DNA from: Streptomyces sp. MMG1121
GTDB lineage: Bacteria; Actinomycetota; Actinomycetes; Streptomycetales; Streptomycetaceae
DNA length: 64,000 bases
NCBI RefSeq assembly: GCF_001280015.1
Contig: NZ_LGDV01000038.1
Coordinates: forward strand, 186,001-250,000
Direction: 5' to 3'
The notes beneath the pieces are model-generated. The model worked only from the letters and a program-made list of their open reading frames with translations. It was not told where the DNA came from and ran no database searches. Positions within the stretch are counted from its first letter, which is position 1, and every line of letters starts with the position of its first letter. Of the stretch, positions 9,022 to 18,114 are shown in pieces. A program made the translations under genes and the position numbers.

Positions 9022-9110
9022 GTAAGTCGCCCCGAACGGCTCAGCTTAGAGTTCACTAGTTGGACATACGCGGGGCCTCGCCGAAGCGGCCTCGCGCTCA
9101 GGAGGTCGTC

Positions 9111-10310
9111 GTGGAGACTCCAGGGTCGCAGTCGTCGCTGCACCGAGCCAACCTGGAGCGGGTCGTACGGGCCGTGCGCCTGGCCGGATCCCTCACGCAG
9201 GCGGAGATCGCGCGGACGACCGGTCTGTCCGCCGCGACCGTCTCCAACATCGTGCGGGAACTGAAGGACGGCGGAACCGTCGAGGTCACGCCCACGTCGG
9301 CGGGCGGACGGCGGGCCCGCAGCGTCAGCCTGAGCGGGGACGCGGGCATCGTGATCGGCGTCGACTTCGGGCACACCCATCTGCGCGTGGCGATCGGCAA
9401 CCTGGCCCACCAGGTACTGGCCGAGGAGTCCGAGCCACTGGATGTCGACGCCTCCGCCGCGCAGGGCTTCGACCGGGCCGAACAGCTGGTCAGCAGGCTG
9501 ATCGCGGCCACTGGGGTGAACCGGTCCAAGGTGGCCGGCGTGGGCCTGGGCGTGCCGGGTCCCATCGACGTGGAGTCGGGGACGCTGGGCTCCACCTCGA
9601 TCCTGCCGGGCTGGGGCGGCACCAAACCCGCCGAGGAGCTGCGCGAGCGGCTCGGCGTGCCGGTGCACGTGGACAACGACGCCAACCTCGGCGCCCTCGG
9701 CGAGCTGGTCTGGGGCAGCGGCAAGGGTGTCCGCGACCTCGCGTACATCAAGGTCGCGAGCGGTGTCGGCGCCGGTCTGGTGATCGACGGGAAGATCTAC
9801 CGAGGTCCGGGCGGCACCGCCGGCGAAATCGGGCATATCACTCTCGATGAATCCGGTCCGGTCTGCCGCTGCGGGAACCGCGGCTGTCTGGAGACCTTCG
9901 CGGCCGCGCGCTACGTGCTCCCGCTGCTCCAGCCCAGCCACGGCCCCGACCTCACACTGGAGGGCGTCGTACGGCTGGCCAGGGAGGGGGACCCGGGCTG
10001 CCGTCGGGTGATCGCCGACGTCGGCCGGCACATCGGCAGCGGTGTGGCCAATCTCTGCAATCTGCTCAACCCGAGCCGGGTGGTCCTCGGCGGTGACCTC
10101 GCCGAGGCCGGTGAGCTGGTGCTCGGGCCGATCAGGGAGTCCGTCGGGCGCTACGCCATCCCCAGCGCGGCGCGCCAACTGTCCGTTCTCCCAGGGGCAC
10201 TTGGGGGCCGTGCCGAGGTGCTCGGAGCGCTTGCCCTCGCCCTCAGCGAGATGGGTGATTCAACCCTTTTGGACGGCGCGCTGCCCTCAGTGGCTCCTGC
10301 CTTCACTTAG
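9111..10310 (+). CDS. rok7B7: Rok7B7, ROK-family transcriptional regulator
   Basis: Cytoplasmic ROK (repressor, ORF, kinase) regulator of 399 aa. A winged HTH lies at about 12-60 (LTQAEIARTTGLSAATVSNIVREL). The sugar-kinase-like domain follows with DFGHTHLR near residue 84, DNDANLGALGE near 188 and GEIGHITLD plus the zinc motif CRCGNRGCLE near 240-260. GTG at 9111 is chosen because GGAGG sits five bases upstream; an earlier in-frame TTG at 9060 has no ribosome site. It lies between ngcEFG and xylFGH. In S. coelicolor and S. avermitilis the orthologue controls the xylose importer, carbon catabolite repression and antibiotic production (known for the family member). Direct targets here are inferred. 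Confidence 0.93.
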   Translation: METPGSQSSLHRANLERVVRAVRLAGSLTQAEIARTTGLSAATVSNIVRELKDGGTVEVTPTSAGGRRARSVSLSGDAGIVIGVDFGHTHLRVAIGNLAHQVLAEESEPLDVDASAAQGFDRAEQLVSRLIAATGVNRSKVAGVGLGVPGPIDVESGTLGSTSILPGWGGTKPAEELRERLGVPVHVDNDANLGALGELVWGSGKGVRDLAYIKVASGVGAGLVIDGKIYRGPGGTAGEIGHITLDESGPVCRCGNRGCLETFAAARYVLPLLQPSHGPDLTLEGVVRLAREGDPGCRRVIADVGRHIGSGVANLCNLLNPSRVVLGGDLAEAGELVLGPIRESVGRYAIPSAARQLSVLPGALGGRAEVLGALALALSEMGDSTLLDGALPSVAPAFT

Positions 10311-10316
10311 AGAACG

Positions 10317-10334
10317 GATGGCACCGTTGCCATC
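10317..10334 (+). terminator. Small hairpin after rok7B7
   Basis: Arms GATGGCA / TGCCATC with loop CCGT begin 7 bases past the rok7B7 stop. Flanking AACG/CGTT can extend pairing with a bulge. It may be a weak terminator or part of the xylF control region. Confidence 0.4.
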
Positions 10335-10344
10335 TCGTTAAGGA

Positions 10345-10357
10345 TTTACTTCTTGAC
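10345..10357 (+). promoter_or_regulatory. Rok7B7 operator candidate upstream of xylF
   Basis: TTTACTTCTTGAC fits all 13 positions of the degenerate Rok7B7 motif I recall from S. avermitilis (TTKAMKHSTTSAV). It lies 75 bases upstream of the xylF start, inside the only promoter gap of the operon, and contains a TTGACG that could serve as -35. Motif recall is from memory and should be checked. Confidence 0.5.
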
Positions 10358-10431
10358 GCCGAACGTGCGGCCGAGTTGACTTCCAGCCACCTCGGCCGCA
10401 ACGACGCGGCCTCGTCAGGGAGGTTTCTGAA

Positions 10432-11547
10432 GTGAACGCACGTATGCGTCGTGCCGCCGTTGCCGTTGCCGCTGGTGCGATGGCCGTGTCGCTGGCCGCC
10501 TGTGGCAGTGCCAAGGAGTCGAAGAACAGCGACAGCTCTTCCTCCTCGTCGGCCAAGAAGGGCGACAACATCAAGGTCGGCCTCCTCCTTCCGGAGAACA
10601 AGACCGCGCGCTACGAGAAGTTCGACCGGCCGCTGATCGAGAAGAAGATCAAGGAGCTGACGAACGGCAAGGCGACCATCCAGTACAACAACGCCCGCCA
10701 GGACGCGAACCTGCAGGCGCAGCAGGTCGACACCATGATCACCAACAAGGTGGACGTCCTGATCGTGGACGCGGTGGACGCCAAGGCCATTCAGAACTCC
10801 GTGCAGAAGGCCGTCGACGCCGGCATCAAGGTCGTCGCCTACGACCGCCTGGCCGAGGGACCGATCAGCGCCTACACCTCCTTCGACAACACGGAGGTCG
10901 GCAAGACCCAGGGCCAGGCCCTGCTGAAGGCGCTGGGCAGCAAGGCCACCAAGTCCTCCAAGATCGTCATGGTCAACGGCTCGGTCACCGACCCGAACGC
11001 CGCCCAGTTCAAGCAGGGCGCGCACTCCGTCCTCGACGGCAAGGTCACGATCGCCAAGGAGTACGACACCAAGGAGTGGTCGCCGGACAACGCCAACTCC
11101 GAGATGGAAGCGGCGATCTCCGCGGTCGGCAAGGACAAGATCGCGGGCGTCTACTCCGCCAACGACGGCATGGCCGGCGGTATCATCACCGCCCTCAGCG
11201 GCGCCGGCATCAAGGTCCCGGTCACCGGCCAGGACGCCGAGCTGGCCGGTGTGCAGCGCATCGTCGCCGGTACGCAGTACATGAGCGTCTTCAAGTCCTA
11301 CCCGCAGGAGGCGAACGTCGCCGCGGAGATGGCCGTCGCGCTCGCCCAGGGCAAGTCGCTGGACTCCATCGCCAAGGACAAGGTCTCCAGCACCTCGAAG
11401 AAGGACATCCCCTCGGTGCTCGTCCCGGTCGTCTCGCTGACCCAGGACAACATCAAGGACACGGTCATCAAGCAGGGCTACTACACGGTCGCCGACATCT
11501 GCACCGCCGACTACAAGACGGCCTGCGACAAGATCGGCCTCAAGTAA
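10432..11547 (+). CDS. xylF: XylF, xylose-type ABC transporter substrate-binding lipoprotein
   Basis: Periplasmic-binding protein of 371 aa, family 4 (ribose/xylose type). A signal peptide with lipobox SLAACG anchors it to the outer membrane face, followed by a Ser-rich linker (about residues 24-40). The binding domain opens with KVGLLLPENKTARYEKFD, characteristic of XylF (D-xylose) proteins, and continues with VDVLIVDAVDAKA and VVAYDRLAEG. The GTG start has AGGGAGG 9 bases upstream. First gene of xylFGH, directly after rok7B7. Xylose as ligand is inferred from XylF-like motifs and the S. coelicolor orthologue. Confidence 0.92.
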   Translation: MNARMRRAAVAVAAGAMAVSLAACGSAKESKNSDSSSSSSAKKGDNIKVGLLLPENKTARYEKFDRPLIEKKIKELTNGKATIQYNNARQDANLQAQQVDTMITNKVDVLIVDAVDAKAIQNSVQKAVDAGIKVVAYDRLAEGPISAYTSFDNTEVGKTQGQALLKALGSKATKSSKIVMVNGSVTDPNAAQFKQGAHSVLDGKVTIAKEYDTKEWSPDNANSEMEAAISAVGKDKIAGVYSANDGMAGGIITALSGAGIKVPVTGQDAELAGVQRIVAGTQYMSVFKSYPQEANVAAEMAVALAQGKSLDSIAKDKVSSTSKKDIPSVLVPVVSLTQDNIKDTVIKQGYYTVADICTADYKTACDKIGLK

Positions 11548-11769
11548 GCAGCGTCAAGTCCCTTCCCGCAGGCGGGTGTTCGTCCTTGAATGCCCGCAGG
11601 GAAGCCGACCGACCGCTCCCCAGAACTCCTCCGGCGTCCCGCGATCAGACAGCCCCGCAAGCTCGGCGCGGGGCGCCGGACGGAACTCCCCCCAGGGTTG
11701 TTCCCAACCCACCCACCCAGATTTCTGCACAACCTCCCGCCGGGTCAGGCGGCGAAGGAGATGGTTCAC

Positions 11770-12552
11770 GTGTCCGCTACGCCCGTGCTGGCGTTGCGCG
11801 GGGTCTCCAAGCGGTTCGGTGCCGTTCAGGCGCTCACCGACGTAGAGCTTGAGGTCCACGCCGGTGAGGTGGTCGCCCTGGTGGGCGACAACGGCGCCGG
11901 AAAGTCCACGCTGGTCAAGACGATCGCCGGCGTGCACCCGATCGACGAGGGTGTCATCGAATGGGACGGCAAGCCCGTCACCATCAGCAGGCCGCACGAC
12001 GCCCAGGCCCTGGGCATCGCGACGGTCTACCAGGACCTCGCGCTGTGCGACAACATCGATGTCGTCGGCAACCTGTTCCTCGGCCGTGAGCTGAAGAAGT
12101 GGGGCGTCCTGGACGAGGTCGAGATGGAGCGCCGCTCCCGCGAACTGCTCACCACGCTGTCGATCCGCATCCCCAGCGTCCGCATCCCGATCGCCTCGCT
12201 CTCCGGCGGTCAGCGCCAGACCGTGGCCATCGCCCGCTCCATGCTCGGCGAGCCCAAGCTGGTGATCCTCGACGAGCCCACCGCCGCCCTCGGCGTCGAG
12301 CAGACCGCCCAGGTCCTGGACCTGGTGGAGCGGCTGCGCGAGCGCGGCCACGCCGTCATCCTCATCAGCCACAACATGGCGGACGTGAAGGCGGTGGCCG
12401 ACAAGGTCGCCGTCCTGCGCCTCGGCCGCAACAACGGCGTCTTCGAGGTCAAGACGACCTCGCAGGAGGAGATCATCTCCGCCATCACCGGCGCCACCGA
12501 CAACGCCGTGACCCGCCGTGCGGCGCGCACGACCGGGGAGGTTTCCCAGTGA
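11770..12552 (+). CDS. xylG: XylG, sugar ABC transporter ATP-binding protein (single cassette)
   Basis: Cytoplasmic ATPase of 260 aa that powers the XylFGH importer. Walker A GDNGAGKST is near residue 40, the Q-loop follows, signature LSGGQRQ near 145, Walker B LVILDEPTAALG near 165 and the switch His in LISHNMADV near 200. Only one cassette is present, unlike the double-cassette XylG/RbsA of enterobacteria; this is usual for actinobacterial FrcA-like proteins. GTG at 11770 has GGAG about 9 bases upstream. An in-frame ATG at 11761 abuts that site and is less likely. A 222-base gap after xylF has no evident gene, and its stop overlaps the xylH start. Confidence 0.92.
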   Translation: MSATPVLALRGVSKRFGAVQALTDVELEVHAGEVVALVGDNGAGKSTLVKTIAGVHPIDEGVIEWDGKPVTISRPHDAQALGIATVYQDLALCDNIDVVGNLFLGRELKKWGVLDEVEMERRSRELLTTLSIRIPSVRIPIASLSGGQRQTVAIARSMLGEPKLVILDEPTAALGVEQTAQVLDLVERLRERGHAVILISHNMADVKAVADKVAVLRLGRNNGVFEVKTTSQEEIISAITGATDNAVTRRAARTTGEVSQ

Positions 12553-13859
12553 GCATCGACAAGACCTCCGCGAGCGCCGACAAGACCCCGGCGCCGGACG
12601 CGCCCGCCGCGGAGAACCCGGAGGCCGCGGCTGCCGCGGTCACCGCGGTCGACCCGCGCCTGCTGGTGCAGCAAGAGGGCCTGCTCGGCTACTGGCACGA
12701 GTTCAAGCGGAAGATGAAGGCCGGTGAGCTGGGCTCCCTCCCGGTCATCCTGGGCCTCGCGATCATCTGCATCATCTTCCAGGTCCTGAACTCCAACTTC
12801 CTGTCCGCGCAGAACATCAACGACATCACGATCACGATGGTCGGCACGGGCATGATCTCGGTCGGCATCGTCTTCGTGCTGCTGCTCGGCGAGATCGACC
12901 TGTCCGTCGGCTCGGTCAGCGGCGCGGCCAGCGCCCTCGCCGGTGTCCTCGCGGTCAACCAGGGCTGGCCCGAGTGGACGGCCGTGCTCATCGCGATCGC
13001 CGCCGGTGTCGCCATCGGCGCGCTGCACGGCTTCTTCTTCGCGGTGCTCGGCGCCCCCGCCTTCGCCGTCACGCTGGCCGGTCTGCTGTTCTGGCTGGGC
13101 TTCATGCTGAAGGTGCTGGGCGCCGACGGCACGATCAACCTCGACCCGAACGGCCTGGTCGGCAAGCTGACCACGTACTACTTCTCGGACGTGGCCGCCG
13201 CGTACGGGCTCGCCGTGGTCGTGGTCGCGGTGTTCTTCCTCACCTCCTTCCTCGGCAACCGGCGCCGGGAGGCCGCGGGCGTGCCGTCCCGGCCGCTCGG
13301 CGACACCGTACTGCGGACCGTGCTGCTGGCTGTGATCTCCTTCGCCGCGGCCTACATGTACAACCAGTACAAGGGTCTGCCGCTGGCCACGGTGATCTTC
13401 CTGGCCTTCCTGATCGGCACGGACTTCGTACTGCGCCGGACGTCGTACGGCCGCAAGATCTTCGCGCTCGGCGGCAGCGTCGAGGCGTCCCGGCGTGCGG
13501 GCATCAACGTCACCGCGGTGCGGATCACCGTCTTCGCGATCTCCGGCGGTTTCGCCGCGATCGGTGGTCTGTTCCTGGCCTCGAAGATCGCCTCGGCGAA
13601 CCAGAGCGCGGGCACCGGTGACCTGCTGATGAACGCCATCGCGGCCGCCGTCATCGGTGGTACGTCGCTGTTCGGCGGGCGCGGCCGTACCTGGAACGCG
13701 CTGCTCGGTGTGCTGGTGATCGTGTCGATCCAGTACGGTCTCCAGCTGGAGTCCATCGCGGAGCCGGTGAAGTACATGATCACCGCCGCGGTCCTGCTCA
13801 CCACCGTGGTGATCGACTCCATCACCCGCAAGACGCAGAAGACCGCCGGCCGCGCGTAA
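12549..13859 (+). CDS. xylH: XylH, sugar ABC transporter permease
   Basis: Integral membrane permease of the ribose/xylose class, 436 aa, with a 45-residue Ala/Pro-rich cytoplasmic lead and about ten helices. Conserved permease elements are visible: GEIDLSVGSVSG near residue 118 and the C-terminal AIAAAVIGGTSLFGGRG near 365. YGRKIFALGGSVEASRRAGI is the ATPase-coupling loop. The GTG start overlaps the xylG stop (GTGA), indicating translational coupling. A hairpin follows 17 bases after the stop. Confidence 0.92.
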   Translation: MSIDKTSASADKTPAPDAPAAENPEAAAAAVTAVDPRLLVQQEGLLGYWHEFKRKMKAGELGSLPVILGLAIICIIFQVLNSNFLSAQNINDITITMVGTGMISVGIVFVLLLGEIDLSVGSVSGAASALAGVLAVNQGWPEWTAVLIAIAAGVAIGALHGFFFAVLGAPAFAVTLAGLLFWLGFMLKVLGADGTINLDPNGLVGKLTTYYFSDVAAAYGLAVVVVAVFFLTSFLGNRRREAAGVPSRPLGDTVLRTVLLAVISFAAAYMYNQYKGLPLATVIFLAFLIGTDFVLRRTSYGRKIFALGGSVEASRRAGINVTAVRITVFAISGGFAAIGGLFLASKIASANQSAGTGDLLMNAIAAAVIGGTSLFGGRGRTWNALLGVLVIVSIQYGLQLESIAEPVKYMITAAVLLTTVVIDSITRKTQKTAGRA

Positions 13860-13876
13860 CGCCGGTGGGAACAGTT

Positions 13877-13901
13877 GCCCGGTGCCTGAAAGGTGCCGGG
13901 C
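13877..13901 (+). terminator. Hairpin terminator after xylH
   Basis: Arms GCCCGGTGCCT / AGGTGCCGGGC with loop GAA pair fully if two G-U pairs are allowed. It lies 17 bases downstream of xylH and ends the ngc-xyl gene block before dxs. Confidence 0.65.
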
Positions 13902-13983
13902 GCTGTCGTGTCTTGGAAAGTCGGAACATTAGACTCGGGCGAGCCCGGAAACGCTCGATCAGCTCTACTGCAAGGAGGCACGG

Positions 13984-15912
13984 GTGCCGCTGCTGACCCG
14001 CATCAGGGGACCGCGCGATCTGGACCGGCTCAGCCTGGAAGAGCTGGACCAGCTGGCAGAGGAGATCCGGACCTTCCTGGTCGACGCCGTCTCCAAGACC
14101 GGCGGCCACCTCGGCCCGAACCTGGGCGTGGTCGAGCTCACCATCGCCCTCCACCGCGTCTTCCAGTCCCCGAAGGACAAGGTCCTGTGGGACACCGGCC
14201 ACCAGTCCTACGTGCACAAGCTGCTCACCGGCCGGCAGGACTTCGCCAAGCTGAAGATGAAGGGCGGCCTGTCGGGCTACCCCTCGCAGGCCGAGTCCGA
14301 GCACGACGTCATCGAGAACAGCCACGCCTCCACGGTCCTCGGCTGGGCCGACGGCATCGCCAAGGCCAACCAGCTCAAGCAGCGCGACAGCCATGTGGCC
14401 GCCGTCATCGGTGACGGGGCGCTCACCGGCGGCATGGCCTGGGAGGCGCTGAACAACATCGCCGACGCCAAGGACCGCCCGCTGGTCATCGTCGTCAACG
14501 ACAACGAGCGGTCGTACGCCCCGACGATCGGCGGTCTCGCCAACCACCTGGCCACGCTGCGGACCACCGACGGCTACGAGCGGTTCCTGGCCCGCGGCAA
14601 GGACATCCTGGAGCGCACCCCGGTCGTCGGCAGGCCGCTGTACGAGACCCTGCACGGGGCCAAGAAGGGGCTGAAGGACTTCATCGCCCCGCAGGGCATG
14701 TTCGAGGACCTGGGCCTGAAGTACGTCGGCCCGATCGACGGCCACGACATCGAGGCGCTGGAGTCGGCGCTGGCCCGTGCCAAGCGGTTCGGCGGCCCGG
14801 TGATCGTGCACTGCCTCACCGAGAAGGGCCGCGGCTACCAGCCCGCCCTCCAGGACGAGGCCGACCGCTTCCACGGCATCGGCCCCATCCACCCCGACAC
14901 CGGCCTGCCGGTCAAGGCCGCGGGCGCCGACTGGACCTCCGTCTTCGGTGACGAGATGGTCCGGCTCGGCAAGGAGCGCGACGACATCGTGGCGATCACG
15001 GCGGCCATGCTGCAGCCGGTCGGCCTGAAGAAGTTCGCGGACGCCTTCCCGGACCGCATCTACGACGTGGGCATCGCCGAGCAGCACGCGGCGGTGTCCG
15101 CGGCGGGCCTCGCGCACGGCGGCCTGCACCCGGTCTTCGCCGTCTACGCCACCTTCCTCAACCGCGCCTTCGACCAGGTCCTCATGGACGTGGCCCTGCA
15201 CAGGTGCGGAGTGACGTTCGTCCTGGACCGGGCCGGTGTCACCGGCACGGACGGCGCCTCCCACAACGGCATGTGGGACATGTCGATCCTCCAGGTCGTG
15301 CCCGGCCTCAGGCTGGCCGCGCCGCGCGACGCCGAGCAGGTGCGCGCCCAGCTCAGGGAGGCCGTCGCCGTCGAGGACGCGCCGACCGTGGTGCGCTTCT
15401 CCAAGGGCGCGGTGGGCCCCGCCGTACCGGCCGTGGGCCGGGTCGGCGGCATGGACGTGCTGCGCGAGCCGGGCACCGACAGGCCCGACGTGCTGCTGGT
15501 CTCGGTCGGCGCCCTCGCCCCGATGTGCCTGGAGATCGCCGCGCTGCTCGACAAGCAGGGCATCTCCACCACCGTCGTCGACCCGCGCTGGGTCAAGCCC
15601 GTCGACGAGGCCATGGCCCCGCTCGCCGAGCGGCACCGGGTGGTCGTCACCGTCGAGGACAACAGCCGCGTCGGTGGTGTCGGCTCCGCGATCGCCCAGG
15701 CCCTGCGCGACGCGGGCGTGGACGTGCCGCTGCGCGACTTCGGCATCCCGCCGCGCTTCCTCGACCACGCCTCCCGCGGCGAGGTCCTCACCGAGATCGG
15801 CCTGACCGCCCCGGACATCGCCCGCCAGGTCACCGGGCTGGTGTCCAAGCTGGACGGCCGGTTCGACCGTACGGCCGCCGAGGTGGACTCCGTGGAGCCG
15901 GCGCGCGACTGA
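13984..15912 (+). CDS. dxs: 1-deoxy-D-xylulose-5-phosphate synthase
   Basis: Thiamine-diphosphate enzyme of 642 aa that condenses pyruvate and glyceraldehyde 3-phosphate to DXP, the entry of the MEP isoprenoid pathway. The ThDP/Mg motif [16 protein letters not shown] is near residue 141. HLGPNLG and [10 protein letters not shown] lie in the N-terminal domain, the pyrimidine domain has [15 protein letters not shown] near 410, and [12 protein letters not shown] carries the conserved catalytic Glu. Length is standard. The GTG start has AAGGAGG at six bases. It is a single-gene unit between two hairpins. Streptomyces often carry two dxs copies; whether this is the only one cannot be told here. 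Confidence 0.97.
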   Translation: MPLLTRIRGPRDLDRLSLEELDQLAEEIRTFLVDAVSKTGGHLGPNLGVVELTIALHRVFQSPKDKVLWDTGHQSYVHKLLTGRQDFAKLKMKGGLSGYPSQAESEHDVIENSHASTVLGWADGIAKANQLKQRDSHVAAVIGDGALTGGMAWEALNNIADAKDRPLVIVVNDNERSYAPTIGGLANHLATLRTTDGYERFLARGKDILERTPVVGRPLYETLHGAKKGLKDFIAPQGMFEDLGLKYVGPIDGHDIEALESALARAKRFGGPVIVHCLTEKGRGYQPALQDEADRFHGIGPIHPDTGLPVKAAGADWTSVFGDEMVRLGKERDDIVAITAAMLQPVGLKKFADAFPDRIYDVGIAEQHAAVSAAGLAHGGLHPVFAVYATFLNRAFDQVLMDVALHRCGVTFVLDRAGVTGTDGASHNGMWDMSILQVVPGLRLAAPRDAEQVRAQLREAVAVEDAPTVVRFSKGAVGPAVPAVGRVGGMDVLREPGTDRPDVLLVSVGALAPMCLEIAALLDKQGISTTVVDPRWVKPVDEAMAPLAERHRVVVTVEDNSRVGGVGSAIAQALRDAGVDVPLRDFGIPPRFLDHASRGEVLTEIGLTAPDIARQVTGLVSKLDGRFDRTAAEVDSVEPARD

Positions 15913-15928
15913 CCCGGAACGCACCCTC

Positions 15929-15972
15929 ACGGGCCGGTCACGCCACTCGCTGCGGTGGCGGAACCGGCCCGT
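15929..15972 (+). terminator. Hairpin terminator after dxs
   Basis: Outer arms ACGGGCCGGT / ACCGGCCCGT enclose an inner CGCCAC / GTGGCG stem, and TTTG follows. It starts 17 bases after the dxs stop. Confidence 0.7.
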
Positions 15973-16064
15973 TTGCGTGAACCTGCCTGTGCGGGGCATA
16001 CGCTTCCCGACCGACCCGAGCATGCCGGACATGTCGGGAACCCACTGGCGTGGGAGGTAGGCAC

Positions 16065-17573
16065 GTGAGCAGCGCGCTCTTCAGGACGAAGAACGTCGAG
16101 CAGTCCATCGTGGACACCGAGGAACCGGAGCATTCGCTCAAGAAGTCCCTCTCCGCGCTCGACCTGACCGTCTTCGGCGTCGGTGTCATCATCGGCACCG
16201 GCATCTTCGTCCTCACCGGACAGGTCGCCAAGAACAACGCCGGACCGGCGGTGTCCCTGGCCTTCGTGGTGGCCGGCGTGGTGTGTGCGCTCGCCGCCCT
16301 CTGCTACGCCGAGTTCGCGTCCACGGTCCCCGTGGCGGGCTCGGCGTACACGTTCAGCTACGCCTCCCTGGGCGAGCTGCCCGCCTGGATCATCGGCTGG
16401 GACCTGGTCCTGGAGTTCGCGCTCGGTACGGCGGTGGTGGCGGTCGGCTGGTCCGGCTACGTCCGCTCGCTGCTGGACAACGCGGGCTGGCACCTGCCGG
16501 ACTATCTGGCCGGCCGGGACAACGCCACGGGCTTCGGTTTCGACATCCTCGCCGCCGCCCTGGTGCTGGTGCTCACCGGCATCCTCGTCCTCGGCATGAA
16601 GCTGTCGGCCCGGATCACCTCGCTCGTCGTCGCCATCAAGGTGGTCGTGGTCCTCATCGTGATCATCGCCGGTGCCTTCTTCGTCAACGGCGACAACTAC
16701 AAGCCGTTCATCCCGCCTGCGCAGCCGGTGCCGGCGGGCGGCAATCTGAAAGCCCCGCTCATCCAGCTGATGTTCGGCTGGGCGCCGTCCAACTTCGGCG
16801 TGCTGGGCATCTTCACGGCCGCCTCCGTGGTGTTCTTCGCCTTCATCGGCTTCGACATCGTGGCCACGGCGGCCGAGGAGACCCGCAACCCGCAGCGGGA
16901 CATGCCGCGCGGCATCCTCGGCTCGCTGGTCATCTGCACCCTGCTCTACGTCGCCGTCTCCATCGTCGTCACCGGCATGCAGAAGTACTCCAAGCTCTCC
17001 GTGGAGGCCCCGCTCGCCGACGCCTTCAAGGCCATCGGACACCCCTGGTACGCGGGCGTGATCAGCTTCGGCGCCGCCGTCGGTCTGACGACGGTCTGCA
17101 TGATCCTGCTCCTCGGCCAGACCCGGGTGTTCTTCGCGATGAGCCGCGACGGACTGCTGCCGCGCTTCTTCTCCCGGGTGCACCCCCGCTTCAGGACCCC
17201 GCACCGGCCGACGATCCTGCTCGGCGTGATCATCGCGATCGTCGCCGGATTCACCAGCCTGGCCGAGCTGGCCGAGCTGGTGAACATCGGCACGCTCTTC
17301 GCGTTCATCGTCGTCGCGATCAGCGTGATCATCCTGCGCCGCACCCGTCCGGACCTGCCCCGCGCCTTCCGCACCCCCTGGGTCCCGGTCATCCCGGTCC
17401 TGTCGGTGTGCAGCTCACTGTGGCTGATGCTCAACCTGCCGGCCGAGACCTGGCTGCGATTCGCCATCTGGATGGTGATCGGCTTCGTCGTCTACTTCCT
17501 CTACGGCCGCACACACAGCCGACTGGCACTGCGCGAGAAGGAGGCCCGGCAGGGCGCGGGCGACGCGCCGTAA
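16065..17573 (+). CDS. APC-family amino acid permease (cationic amino acid transporter type)
   Basis: Integral membrane amino acid transporter of 502 aa with about 12 helices. The substrate motif GVGVIIGTGIFVLTGQVA lies in helix 1 near residue 40, and helix 6 has FFAFIGFDIVATAAEETRNP near 265, both hallmarks of the CAT/YfnA branch of the APC superfamily. A short charged cytoplasmic lead (RTKNVEQSIVDTEEPEHSLKK) is also typical. GTG at 16065 is preferred, with GGGAGG eight bases upstream. Monocistronic, between dxs and a convergent NYN gene. Substrate cannot be read from sequence. Confidence 0.9.
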   Translation: MSSALFRTKNVEQSIVDTEEPEHSLKKSLSALDLTVFGVGVIIGTGIFVLTGQVAKNNAGPAVSLAFVVAGVVCALAALCYAEFASTVPVAGSAYTFSYASLGELPAWIIGWDLVLEFALGTAVVAVGWSGYVRSLLDNAGWHLPDYLAGRDNATGFGFDILAAALVLVLTGILVLGMKLSARITSLVVAIKVVVVLIVIIAGAFFVNGDNYKPFIPPAQPVPAGGNLKAPLIQLMFGWAPSNFGVLGIFTAASVVFFAFIGFDIVATAAEETRNPQRDMPRGILGSLVICTLLYVAVSIVVTGMQKYSKLSVEAPLADAFKAIGHPWYAGVISFGAAVGLTTVCMILLLGQTRVFFAMSRDGLLPRFFSRVHPRFRTPHRPTILLGVIIAIVAGFTSLAELAELVNIGTLFAFIVVAISVIILRRTRPDLPRAFRTPWVPVIPVLSVCSSLWLMLNLPAETWLRFAIWMVIGFVVYFLYGRTHSRLALREKEARQGAGDAP

Positions 17574-17608
17574 CCGGCTGCTCGGTCTCTCCGGGCCGGG
17601 TGCCCCGG

Positions 17609-18016
17609 TCAGCTCTGCACGGCACGCGGGCCGGTGACCCGGGCGCCCAGTTCCTCGACCCGGCGGCGCAGCCCGCGGTCGGCCGTGACCACCAGGCAGG
17701 GGCGCTCGCCGGCCGTCGCCGCGATCTCCACGATGCGGTCGTCGCCGCTGCCGGACGCCTCCTCGACGCGCACCCCGGGCACGGACGCCACACCGCGGGC
17801 CGCGCCCTCCAGCACCAGGACGAGCTCCAGCGGCCCGGTCATGCCGCCCGCGCCGGTCCGGGCGAAGGGCACCAGTCGGTCGCGCAGCCGCTCGGCGGCC
17901 CCGCGCCGGTCGCGCCACCAGCCGTCGGGCACCGAGCCGACGACGTTCGCGCCGTCGATGATGAGCAGGGGAAGGGCCTCGTGCGCCGTGCCCGCCGGGC
18001 CCGCCGTGTCCGTCAT
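17609..18016 (-). CDS. NYN (PIN-like) domain protein
   Basis: Small 135-aa protein with a PIN-like fold of the NYN type: IIDGANVVGSVPD at the N-terminus gives the first catalytic Asp and Asn, GSGDDRIVEIAA the middle acidic pair and VVTADRGLRRRVEELG the last. Such proteins are putative RNA nucleases; annotation as NTP pyrophosphohydrolase is sometimes seen and is not supported here. ATG at 18016 is chosen because the conserved domain begins soon after; an upstream ATG at 18091 would add 25 poorly conserved residues and has GGGAG upstream, so the start is uncertain. Convergent with the APC permease. Confidence 0.75.
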   Translation of the reverse strand: MTDTAGPAGTAHEALPLLIIDGANVVGSVPDGWWRDRRGAAERLRDRLVPFARTGAGGMTGPLELVLVLEGAARGVASVPGVRVEEASGSGDDRIVEIAATAGERPCLVVTADRGLRRRVEELGARVTGPRAVQS

Positions 18017-18114
18017 GGTGGTAACAGCCTCGGTCTGTCGCGATCGTGACGCCGTCAGTGTGTCACGCAGCGCCGCCCGGACCGCTGCCATCGGGCCGGC
18101 TCCCGACCGTGCGG

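Noticed and set aside
9060..9110. Upstream TTG start for rok7B7
   Set aside because: Adds 17 unconserved residues and has no ribosome site.
11590..11769. N-terminal extension of xylG
   Set aside because: In-frame but not conserved, no ribosome site; GTG 11770 with GGAG is better.
13822..16032. 736-codon frame antisense to dxs
   Set aside because: Shadow; dxs on the other strand is unmistakable.
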